Origin: Cellulomonas wangleii
Lineage (GTDB): Bacteria > Actinomycetota > Actinomycetes > Actinomycetales > Cellulomonadaceae
DNA length: 64,000 nt
NCBI RefSeq assembly: GCF_018388445.1
Contig: NZ_CP074405.1
Span: forward strand, 1,054,001-1,118,000
Direction of reading: 5' to 3'
Shown: one piece after another, positions 44,847-52,070 of the stretch
Layout of the letters: the number at the start of each line of letters is the position of its first letter
Numbering within the stretch: the stretch's first letter is position 1
Made by a program: the position numbers and the translations under genes
Notes under the pieces: model-generated
Told to the model about the DNA's origin: nothing
The model's input: only the letters and a program-made list of their open reading frames with translations
The model's database searches: none

Positions 44847-46898
44847 GTGACGAGCAGGTGGACGAGGGTGCCGGCGGCATCGCGACGGACGGCGGCAGCC
44901 GTGGTGCTGCTGCTGGGGGCCACGACGGCGGCGTGCAGTGCCGACCCGGTGGACCCCGAGCGGGCCGGGACGGTGGTCGTCACCACGGACCTGCCCTTCG
45001 CCTCGCTCAACGGGGGCACGCCTGCGGGCCGCTCCCCGGGCAGCGTCCTGGTGCGCGGCCTGGTGCAGTCCGGGTTCACGACCCTCGGCCCGGACGGCTC
45101 CGTCACTCCCGACCCGACGTTCGGCACGGTGGAGAAGGTCGCCGACTCCCCGCTGACCGTGCGGTACACGGTCGCGCCCACGGCCACCTGGTCCGACGGC
45201 GTCCCCGTCACCCCGGCCGACCTGCTGCTGGAGTGGGCCGCCCGCAGCGGGCAGCTCGACGAGGTCGTGCCGGAGCTCGGTGGTGACGGCGAGCCGGTCG
45301 AGCCCGCGGACGACGTCGTCCTGTTCGGGGCGACGTCGGCCGCCCTGGTGCGGGCGTCGGCGGTGCCCGTGGTGGACGGTGCCACGCTCACCGTCGTGTA
45401 CGACGTGCCGGTGGCGGACTGGCAGGTCGCGCTCGACGTGAACCTGCCCGCGCACGTCGTGGGCCGCCTCGCGCTCGACCCCGCGACGCCCGCGTTCCCG
45501 GCCCCGGCGCCGACCCCGACGCCGTCCGACGGCGCCGCACCGACGGGGGAGGGCACCACGTCGCAGCCCGCACCGTCCGCGTCGACGGCGAGCACTCCTG
45601 CGCAGGGCACCCCGACGCAGGGCACCCCGACGCAGGGCACCCCGACGCCGGGCACCCCGACGCCGGACGCCACGGCGGGCGAGGGCGGGGGAGAGGTGCC
45701 CGACACCTGGGCGCAGGCCGTCGCGACCGCCGTGCAGCAGCAGGACCGGGCCGCGCTGACGGCGATCTCCCGTGTGTGGCGGGCAGCCGGGCGCGCCGGT
45801 GACGTCGGGGCCGACCCGACGCTCACCACCACCACGGGCCCCTACGTGCTGACACGCGTCGACGCGGACGGTGTGGAGGTGGCGCGCAGCGCGGCGTACA
45901 CGGGCGCCGCACCGGCGGCCTTCGACCGGGTCCGCGTCCGCACGGACCTCGACCCGCTGGCGCAGGTCGAGGCGCTCGCGTCGGACGACGTCGACGTCGT
46001 CGCACCGGTCAGCACGGCGGACGTGCTCGCCGGCGCGGAGGCGCTGGAGGACGTCGCGCTGCGCACGGGCGGCGACGCCGTGCTGCAGGTGGTGCTGCAG
46101 GAGGCGGGCGGCGGCGTGTTCGACCCCGCGGCGCACGCCGCGGACCCCGACCCGGCGGCCACCGCGGCCGCGCTGCGCCGCGGCTTCGTCGGGAGCGTGC
46201 CGCGCGCGGACGTCGCCGACGTCGCGGTCCGGCCCCTGTGGGCCCGGACGGAGCCCTCGGACGTGGTCGCCGCCCAGGTGGGCCCCACGGCGCCGACGGT
46301 CCGGGTGCCGGACGTGCCGGACGTGCCGGACGTGCCCGCGGACGGGGCGACGGCGGGCGGTGCGACGTCGGACGGTGCGCAGGACCCCCCGACGGTCCGG
46401 GTGCTGACGAACCGGTCCGACCCGGTCCGGGCGGCGGCGTTCGAGCTGCTGTCCGAGGCCGCGGCCGAGGCGGGCTACCGCGTCGTGGCGGTGGCGGCCG
46501 ACGACCCGGCGCGCGCGCTGCGCACGCGGGCCGAGGACTGGGACGCGGCGCTCGTCCCCGTCGCGCAGGAGGAGCTGCCGGTCGCGGGCTTCGTCTCCCG
46601 GTGGCGCACCGGCGGCGCCACGAACGTCGGCGGGCACGCCGACCCCGCGCTGGACACGGCCCTGGACGCGCTGGCGGGGCAGCCGGACGCGCAGGCCGCG
46701 GCCGACGCGGTCCGCGCCGCCTCGCAGACGCTGCTGGACTCCGGCGCGGTGCTGCCCGTCGTGCGCACGCCCGTGCTCACCGTCGCCGCCGTGCGCGACC
46801 CCCAGGACGCCCGGGGGCTGCCCGTCGTGGCCGACGTGCCGCCCCTGACGCCCGCTGCGGCGGACCTCACATGGTGGTGGGACTGGACACGGCGGTAA
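44847..46898 (+). CDS. Divergent family-5 solute-binding-like lipoprotein (LpqW candidate)
   Basis: A 683-residue exported lipoprotein. The GTG follows AGGAGG by six bases and gives a signal peptide with lipobox TAAC and Cys30. The family-5 binding fold is recognisable (TATWSDGVPVTPADLLLEWA and GGATNVGGHADPALDTALDA) but diverged, with a low-complexity Thr/Pro/Gly insertion at about residues 230-280 and a VPD repeat near residue 490. It has no permease genes of its own, and it lies directly before typA. In mycobacteria the typA neighbour is lpqW, a binding-protein-like lipoprotein controlling mannolipid synthesis, so this is probably an lpqW-type protein. A second binding protein for the Opp importer is the alternative. 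Confidence 0.75.
   Translation: MTSRWTRVPAASRRTAAAVVLLLGATTAACSADPVDPERAGTVVVTTDLPFASLNGGTPAGRSPGSVLVRGLVQSGFTTLGPDGSVTPDPTFGTVEKVADSPLTVRYTVAPTATWSDGVPVTPADLLLEWAARSGQLDEVVPELGGDGEPVEPADDVVLFGATSAALVRASAVPVVDGATLTVVYDVPVADWQVALDVNLPAHVVGRLALDPATPAFPAPAPTPTPSDGAAPTGEGTTSQPAPSASTASTPAQGTPTQGTPTQGTPTPGTPTPDATAGEGGGEVPDTWAQAVATAVQQQDRAALTAISRVWRAAGRAGDVGADPTLTTTTGPYVLTRVDADGVEVARSAAYTGAAPAAFDRVRVRTDLDPLAQVEALASDDVDVVAPVSTADVLAGAEALEDVALRTGGDAVLQVVLQEAGGGVFDPAAHAADPDPAATAAALRRGFVGSVPRADVADVAVRPLWARTEPSDVVAAQVGPTAPTVRVPDVPDVPDVPADGATAGGATSDGAQDPPTVRVLTNRSDPVRAAAFELLSEAAAEAGYRVVAVAADDPARALRTRAEDWDAALVPVAQEELPVAGFVSRWRTGGATNVGGHADPALDTALDALAGQPDAQAAADAVRAASQTLLDSGAVLPVVRTPVLTVAAVRDPQDARGLPVVADVPPLTPAAADLTWWWDWTRR
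45601..45660 (+). repeat. 15-bp tandem repeat in the LpqW-like gene
   Basis: Four 15-base units, the first three identical (CGCAGGGCACCCCGA), encode QGTPT-like pentapeptides in a flexible linker. Units keep the reading frame, so copy number can vary without breaking the gene. Confidence 0.85.
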
Positions 46899-46901
46899 GG
46901 T
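46896..46901 (+). promoter_or_regulatory. Candidate -10 box of typA
   Basis: TAAGGT, whose first three bases are the stop codon of the preceding gene. A transcript from about 46908 would have a 37-base leader before ATG 46945. Confidence 0.4.
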
Positions 46902-46944
46902 GGGACGCTGCGCCGACGCCCGGCGCACCCCCCAGCCCACTGAG

Positions 46945-48894
46945 ATGAGTACCCGCATGCCCGCAACCGACCAGGCCACCGGCGCCGCCGTGCGCTCCGA
47001 CCTGCGCAACGTCGCCATCGTCGCGCACGTCGACCACGGCAAGACGACCCTCGTCGACGCGATGCTCTGGCAGTCCGGCGCGTTCGGTGCGCACGACCAC
47101 GTCGACGAGCGCGCGATGGACTCGGGTGACCTGGAGCGGGAGAAGGGCATCACGATCCTCGCGAAGAACACGGCGATCCGGTACTCCGGGCCTGCCGCCG
47201 CGAAGATCGGCCAGCCCGACGGTGTGACCATCAACGTCATCGACACCCCCGGCCACGCCGACTTCGGTGGCGAGGTCGAGCGCGGCCTGTCGATGGTCGA
47301 CGGCGTCGTCCTGCTCGTCGACGCGTCCGAGGGCCCGCTCCCGCAGACCCGTTTCGTGCTGCGCAAGGCGCTCGCCGCCAAGCTGCCCGTGATCCTGCTC
47401 GTCAACAAGGTCGACCGCCCCGACGCGCGCATCGACGAGGTCGTCCACGAGGCGACCGACCTGCTGCTCGGCCTGGCGTCCGACCTCCACGAGGAGGTCC
47501 CGGACCTCGACCTCGACGCGATCCTCGACGTGCCGGTCGTCTACGCCGCCGCCAAGGTCGGCAGGGCGTCGCTCGTGCAGCCCGCCGACGGCGGGCTGCC
47601 GGACAGCCCGGACCTCGAGCCGCTGTTCGCGACGATCCTCGAGAAGATCCCGGCGCCGTCGTACGACCCCGAGGCGCCGCTGCAGGCGCACGTCACCAAC
47701 CTCGACGCCTCGCCGTTCCTCGGCCGCCTCGCGCTGCTGCGCATCCACAACGGCACGCTGCGCAAGGGGCAGACGGTCGCGTGGGCGCGCCACGACGGCA
47801 CGATGCAGAACGTGCGCGTCACCGAGCTGCTGGAGACCAAGGCGCTCGACCGTGTCCCGACCGACCAGGCCGGCCCGGGCGAGATCGTGGCCGTCGCCGG
47901 CATCGAGGACATCACCATCGGTGAGACCCTCACGGACCCCGACGACCCGCGGCCGCTGCCGCTCATCACGGTCGACGACCCCGCGATCTCGATGACCGTC
48001 GGCATCAACACCTCCCCGCTGGCCGGCAAGGGCGGCAAGGGCCACAAGGTCACCGCCCGCCAGGTCAAGGACCGCCTCGACCGCGAGCTCGTCGGCAACG
48101 TCTCGCTGCGCGTGCTGCCCACCGAGCGCCCCGACGCGTGGGAGGTGCAGGGCCGTGGCGAGCTCGCGCTGGCGATCCTCGTCGAGCAGATGCGCCGTGA
48201 GGGCTTCGAGCTCACCGTCGGCAAGCCGCAGGTCGTCACGAAGAAGGTCGACGGCCAGGTCATGGAGCCGACCGAGCGCATGACGATCGACGTCCCCGAG
48301 GAGTACCTCGGTGCCGTCACGCAGCTGCTCGCGCAGCGCAAGGGCCGCATGGAGACGATGAGCAACCACGGCACCGGCTGGGTGCGCATGGAGTTCGTCG
48401 TCCCGGCGCGCGGCCTCATCGGCTTCCGCACCCGGTTCCTCACCGACACGCGCGGCACCGGCATCGCGTCGTCCATCGCCGAGGGCTTCGAGCCGTGGGC
48501 CGGCCCGATCGAGACCCGTGTCAACGGCTCGCTCGTGGCCGACCGGTCGGGTGTCGCGACGCCGTTCGCGATGCTCAACCTCCAGGACCGCGGCACGTTC
48601 TTCGTCGAGCCGACCTCCGAGGTGTACGAGGGCATGGTCGTCGGCGAGAACGCGCGCAACGAGGACATGGACGTCAATATCACCAAGGAGAAGAAGCTCA
48701 ACAACATCCGCTCCTCGACGTCGGAGTCCTTCGAGAACCTGGTGCCGCCGCGCAAGCTCACGCTCGAGGAGTCCCTCGAGTTCGCCCGCGAGGACGAGTG
48801 CGTCGAGGTGACGCCCGAGGTCGTGCGGATCCGCAAGGTCGTGCTCGACCAGACCGAGCGGGCCCGCCAGACCGCGCGCAACAAGCGCGCCTGA
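46945..48894 (+). CDS. typA: Translational GTPase TypA/BipA
   Basis: A 649-residue ribosome-binding GTPase of the EF-G superfamily, involved in ribosome assembly and stress growth. G1 is AHVDHGKTT (about residues 28-36), G3 DTPGHADFGGE and G4 LVNKVDRPDA; the effector region RAMDSGDLEREKGITI is conserved. The C-terminal half includes the TypA-specific RGLIGFRTRFLTDTRGTG and NITKEKKLNNIRSSTSE. ATG 46945 or 46957 are both possible; neither has a clear ribosome site. About 20 extra N-terminal residues compared with E. coli BipA. Confidence 0.96.
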   Translation: MSTRMPATDQATGAAVRSDLRNVAIVAHVDHGKTTLVDAMLWQSGAFGAHDHVDERAMDSGDLEREKGITILAKNTAIRYSGPAAAKIGQPDGVTINVIDTPGHADFGGEVERGLSMVDGVVLLVDASEGPLPQTRFVLRKALAAKLPVILLVNKVDRPDARIDEVVHEATDLLLGLASDLHEEVPDLDLDAILDVPVVYAAAKVGRASLVQPADGGLPDSPDLEPLFATILEKIPAPSYDPEAPLQAHVTNLDASPFLGRLALLRIHNGTLRKGQTVAWARHDGTMQNVRVTELLETKALDRVPTDQAGPGEIVAVAGIEDITIGETLTDPDDPRPLPLITVDDPAISMTVGINTSPLAGKGGKGHKVTARQVKDRLDRELVGNVSLRVLPTERPDAWEVQGRGELALAILVEQMRREGFELTVGKPQVVTKKVDGQVMEPTERMTIDVPEEYLGAVTQLLAQRKGRMETMSNHGTGWVRMEFVVPARGLIGFRTRFLTDTRGTGIASSIAEGFEPWAGPIETRVNGSLVADRSGVATPFAMLNLQDRGTFFVEPTSEVYEGMVVGENARNEDMDVNITKEKKLNNIRSSTSESFENLVPPRKLTLEESLEFAREDECVEVTPEVVRIRKVVLDQTERARQTARNKRA

Positions 48895-48915
48895 CCCGCG
48901 GACGGTGGCACGAGC

Positions 48916-49872
48916 ATGACCGGCGGACTCCTGGCGGTCCACGCGCACCCCGACGACGAGACGCTCGCGACCGGGGCGCTGCTCGCGACGTGGGCCGCCG
49001 CGGGGCGGCCCGTCACCGTCGTGACGGCGACGCGCGGGGAGCGCGGCGAGGTCATCGGCAGGCGCTGGGCCCACCTCGAGGGTGACGGCCCGGCGCTTGC
49101 CGCGCACCGCGAGGACGAGCTGGCCGCCGCGCTGAGTGCCCTGGGCGTGCGCGACCACGGGTTCCTCGACGAGGCCGTGGCCGCGGAGGTCCACTACGAG
49201 GACTCGGGCATGGCGTGGGTGGGGGTCGGTCGCGCCGCGGCGCCGGACGACGTCCCCGTCGACGCCTTCGCGTTCGCCTCCCTCGAGGAGGCCGCGGACG
49301 CGCTGGCGCGCCTGCTGCGCTCCCGCCGGCCGGCCGTCGTGGTGACCTACGAGCCCGGCGGCGGCTACGGGCACCCCGACCACGTCCGTGCGCACGAGGT
49401 CACGACGCTGGCGCTGCAGCTCGCTGCTCGCGAGGACGACACGTACTCGCCCGCCCACGTCGTCCCGGTGGTCCTGTGGTCCGTGGCCGGCCGCGTCGCC
49501 CTGCGGCGCGCGCAGGTCGCACTCGCCGGTGACGCCGTGCTGGCGGCCCTCGGCGCGACGATCGAGTCGCTCACGCTGCCGGACCCGTCCGCCGAGCCGC
49601 CCTCGATGGCCGTCCCGGACGACGAGGTCGACCTGCTCGTCGACGTCGCGCCCGTCCGGGACCGCGTCCTCGCAGCCCTGCGCGCGCACGCGACGCAGGT
49701 GCAGGCCGTGCGCCCGGTGGCCGGTGAGGACGCGCTGGTCGGCTGCTACGCGCTGAGCAACGCCGTGCTGGCGGCCGTGCCCGCCGAGGAGGCCTACCGT
49801 TACGCGACCGGCAGCCTGCGCGCCGAGGAGGCCGGGCTGACCTGGCCGGCCGGTGTGCGGCCGGTAACCTGA
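48916..49872 (+). CDS. mshB: Mycothiol biosynthesis deacetylase MshB (PIG-L family)
   Basis: A 318-residue zinc deacetylase. HAHPDDETLATG carries the His, Asp and Asp of the metal site, and GGGYGHPDHVRAHEV the third ligand His. The internal HYEDSGMAW resembles the MshB-type substrate loop (DSGM). MshB removes acetate from GlcNAc-inositol to give the mycothiol precursor GlcN-Ins. The related amidase Mca is possible, but length and the position after typA fit MshB, as in mycobacteria and streptomycetes. It lies 21 bases after typA and is probably co-transcribed. Confidence 0.88.
   Translation: MTGGLLAVHAHPDDETLATGALLATWAAAGRPVTVVTATRGERGEVIGRRWAHLEGDGPALAAHREDELAAALSALGVRDHGFLDEAVAAEVHYEDSGMAWVGVGRAAAPDDVPVDAFAFASLEEAADALARLLRSRRPAVVVTYEPGGGYGHPDHVRAHEVTTLALQLAAREDDTYSPAHVVPVVLWSVAGRVALRRAQVALAGDAVLAALGATIESLTLPDPSAEPPSMAVPDDEVDLLVDVAPVRDRVLAALRAHATQVQAVRPVAGEDALVGCYALSNAVLAAVPAEEAYRYATGSLRAEEAGLTWPAGVRPVT
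49865..49870 (+). promoter_or_regulatory. -10 box inside the end of mshB (leaderless downstream gene)
   Basis: TAACCT over the last codons of mshB, with six bases to GTG 49877, suggests an extra internal promoter for the small membrane-protein gene. Confidence 0.4.
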
Positions 49873-49876
49873 CGCC

Positions 49877-50248
49877 GTGCAGCTGCCCACCGCCGCGACC
49901 CTCTGGCGCGCCGCCGCCTCGTTCGCCCTCGGGCTGGTCGCGGGGACGATCGGCACCGTCATGCACCGTGCCGTCCGCCCCTGGGGGCTCGTGCTGTGCG
50001 TGCTCCTCGTCCTCGTCATCGTGCTGATCGCCCGGGCCTGGTGCGGGTGGTTCGGCTACGGGGCGAGCGCGGGCGGCGCCCTCCTCGCGATCCAGGTGCT
50101 GGCCACGGGCGGACCCGGCGGGGACGTGCTCGTCCCGGCCGGCGACCTGTGGGGGTGGGGCTGGGTGGGCGGCGCCGTGCTCGCCGTGATCGTCGTCGGG
50201 CTCGTCCCCCGGCGCTGGGTCACGGACGACGGGCCGACCGCGCCGTGA
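49877..50248 (+). CDS. Small four-helix membrane protein (DUF6113-like)
   Basis: A 123-residue protein, nearly all of it hydrophobic helices: FALGLVAGTIGTVMH, WGLVLCVLLVLVIVLIA, GASAGGALLAIQVLA and GGAVLAVIVVGLVP. It follows mshB by four bases and its stop overlaps the next start. Similar small proteins next to mshB are annotated as DUF6113; nothing is known of their function. That domain name is from memory of the neighbourhood, not a search. Confidence 0.75.
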   Translation: MQLPTAATLWRAAASFALGLVAGTIGTVMHRAVRPWGLVLCVLLVLVIVLIARAWCGWFGYGASAGGALLAIQVLATGGPGGDVLVPAGDLWGWGWVGGAVLAVIVVGLVPRRWVTDDGPTAP

Positions 50249-50742
50249 CCGACGCCGACGTCACGGCGGACGCCCTGCGGGTCGTCGCGGCCCGGCTGGC
50301 GGCGGGGGTCGCCGTGGTGGCCGCCCGTCGGCTGGGGGTGGAGCACGCGGCGACGGTCAGCTCGCTGACCTCGGTGTCGCTCGAGCCGCCCCTGGTGCTG
50401 TTCTGCGTGCACGTCGACGCCCGGTTGCGTGACGTCCTGGACGACGTCGACACCTGGGCGGTGTCGGTCCTGGCGGACGACCAGGGCGAGGTGGCGGACT
50501 GGCTCGCGTCGCCGGGCCGACCCGCGGTCGGCCAGCTCACGCGGGTGCCGCACCGACCCGGGCCGGTGTCGGGCGCGGCCTGGGTCGACGGTGCCGCCGC
50601 CTGGTTGGACTGCCGCACCGAGGCCGTGCACCGGGCGGGGGACCACGACGTCGTCGTCGGCCGCGTGCTCGCCGCCGCCCAGGGTGCCCCGGACGCCGGT
50701 GGTCTGGTCCACCTGCGGGGCCGGCTGCGCGGCCTCCGGTAG
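50245..50742 (+). CDS. Flavin reductase-like (FMN-binding split barrel) protein
   Basis: A 165-residue protein. RLAAGVAVVAARRLGVEHAAT, TVSSLTSVSLEPPLVLFCVH and WAVSVLADDQGEVADWLAS match the flavin-reductase-like fold, in which short-chain enzymes reduce FMN with NAD(P)H or simply bind flavin. Start GTG overlaps the upstream stop (GTGA). The length is close to the 150-190 usual. No partner monooxygenase is present in the window; immediately downstream are gene remnants that may once have belonged to it. Confidence 0.82.
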   Translation: MTDADVTADALRVVAARLAAGVAVVAARRLGVEHAATVSSLTSVSLEPPLVLFCVHVDARLRDVLDDVDTWAVSVLADDQGEVADWLASPGRPAVGQLTRVPHRPGPVSGAAWVDGAAAWLDCRTEAVHRAGDHDVVVGRVLAAAQGAPDAGGLVHLRGRLRGLR

Positions 50743-50780
50743 GTGCCGTCGCCTCGGCAGGTGGTGGTGCGCGCCGGGCG

Positions 50781-50942
50781 GGACAGGCGACCAGGGCCTC
50801 GGCGGGCACGCAGACCATCGACGTCCGCAACGCCGTCGACGTCTCCGAGCTCGGGCTGGACGCCTTCACGCACCCGGCCGAGGACTCGGCCCGCCTGGCC
50901 GCTGAGCCGTCCGCCATCCGCGTCGAGTTCCGCACCGCGTGA
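50781..50942 (+). pseudogene. C-terminal gene remnant without a start
   Basis: A frame reading TRASAGTQTIDVRNAVDVSE and continuing to IRVEFRTA ends at TGA 50940-50942. Its composition is protein-like (mixed hydrophobic and acidic, good third-position GC), but upstream it runs into the flavin reductase gene in another frame with no start codon. I take it as the tail of a deleted gene. The family was not recognised. Confidence 0.5.
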
Positions 50943-51137
50943 CTGCCGAGCGCGCGACGACCGCCGTCTCGAGCGTCACGTCCAACGACTCGGCCGCGAA
51001 GGGTCGCGCGCGGGCGCATCAGATCGCGGTGGTGGCGTACGCGGCAGCGCGGCCTCACCACGTGCGACGACGAGCACGCCGTCGCCTCCCGCGGCGCCGT
51101 CGTCCGCGCCGCCGCCATCACCTGGCTGCGTGTGTGA
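50939..51137 (+). pseudogene. Frameshifted small ORF remnant
   Basis: From GTG 50939, which overlaps the preceding stop, a frame reads to HQIAVVAYAAAR near 51055. There the plausible continuation jumps frame: GLTTCDDEHAVASRGAVVRA then AAITWLRV and stop at 51135-51137. One extra base near 51050 explains it. The end overlaps the convergent GNAT gene by 20 bases. No known family was recognised; a sequencing error would restore an intact gene of about 65 codons. Confidence 0.4.
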
Positions 51138-51852
51138 GATCCCGTTCGTCCGGCGCGAGGTCGATCGCGACCTGCTCGCCGGTCCGGACGAACCCGAGGC
51201 GCTCGCCCACACGCAACGAGGCGACGTTGTCCTCTCGGCAGCGCCACTGCGGCACCAGGCCGACGCCGATCGCGTGCACAGCGGCTGCCATGGCGGCGCG
51301 GGCTCCGAGGCCCTTGCCCCGTGATGCTGCGGCGACAGCCACACCGACGTGGGCGAGCCCGCCACCCCAGACCTCGTACCCGGCTGCACCCGCCGGCCGA
51401 CCGTCCTCGCCGAGGGCGATCCACCGCCGGTCCATGTCGAGCAGCCCGCTCTCGTCGCGCTCCTCGACGGAGCACCTCGACAGGACGGCCTCCACCTCAG
51501 CCTCCGAGGCAGTCCGGGCGGCGTCGGCCCCGACCGGGGCAAGTGTCGTGCGATCGGCGAACGCCAGCGACGCCACCCCGAACAAGCGCGGCGCCCACGG
51601 CTCCAACGCCCCGAGCAGCGAGCCGACGTGGAGCAGGTGCCCCGGTCCGAGGGACCTCAGCCGGGACAGCGCGCGCTCGGGCGCCGCAACCGCAACGGTC
51701 CGGCCGAGCCGGACCACCACCGCCGCCGTCAGGTCCGACCTGTCGACGAAGACCGGCTGGGACTCCCGGAAGACGGCCGGCGCCACTCCCAGCCGCTCGG
51801 CCCAGACGCGGTGCACAACCGTCTCGGTCACGGACTCAAGACCACTCGCCAC
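51118..51852 (-). CDS. GNAT-family N-acetyltransferase
   Basis: A 244-residue protein. The C-terminal half is a GNAT domain: HVGVAVAAASRGKGLGARAA is the acetyl-CoA binding motif A (R/Q-x-x-G-x-G/A), followed by CREDNVASLRVGERLGFVRT, the motif B helix. The N-terminal 120 residues (VFRESQPVFVDRSDLTAAVV, LHVGSLLGALEPW) resemble the leading domain of two-domain GNAT proteins. GTG 51852 is supported by CAGACT six bases upstream on that strand. The substrate is unknown. It lies convergent to the pseudogenes and divergent from the VanW gene. Confidence 0.82.
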   Translation of the reverse strand: MASGLESVTETVVHRVWAERLGVAPAVFRESQPVFVDRSDLTAAVVVRLGRTVAVAAPERALSRLRSLGPGHLLHVGSLLGALEPWAPRLFGVASLAFADRTTLAPVGADAARTASEAEVEAVLSRCSVEERDESGLLDMDRRWIALGEDGRPAGAAGYEVWGGGLAHVGVAVAAASRGKGLGARAAMAAAVHAIGVGLVPQWRCREDNVASLRVGERLGFVRTGEQVAIDLAPDERDLTHAAR

Positions 51853-51858
51853 CGAGCG

Positions 51859-51864
51859 AGTCTG
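51859..51864 (-). promoter_or_regulatory. Candidate -10 of the GNAT gene (leaderless)
   Basis: CAGACT on the minus strand with six bases to the GTG start; used to pick the start. Confidence 0.3.
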
Positions 51865-52019
51865 CCAGCCGATCGCCGGGATCAGCCTTCTCGTGCTCGC
51901 CGTGGCCGGACACGCCCGAGGTCGCTCGGGGTGTGCGCGTCCCGGGAGGGTCCTGCGGACCGCGGGTGATGATCGGTCACGGAACGCGTCGGGACGCCGT
52001 GGCGTGCAGGTCGCGCCCC

Positions 52020-52067
52020 TAGAATCGCCACGCGCGCGTCGTGCGCGCGTGGGACCAGCACGGGGGA
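52020..52067 (+). promoter_or_regulatory. Promoter -10 and 5'-leader hairpin of the VanW gene
   Basis: TAGAAT (52020-52025) is a near-consensus -10. A perfect 10-bp hairpin follows at once (52028-52037 with 52043-52052, five-base loop), so it would lie at the very 5' end of the mRNA, before the GGGGGA ribosome site (about 52062-52067) and ATG 52071. Confidence 0.5.
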
Positions 52068-52070
52068 TCG

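Noticed and set aside
44563-44850. 95-codon frame before the LpqW-like gene
   Set aside because: No ribosome site, ends inside the next gene's start and has no family likeness.
46867-50019. A 1050-codon minus-strand frame
   Set aside because: Antisense shadow of typA and mshB.
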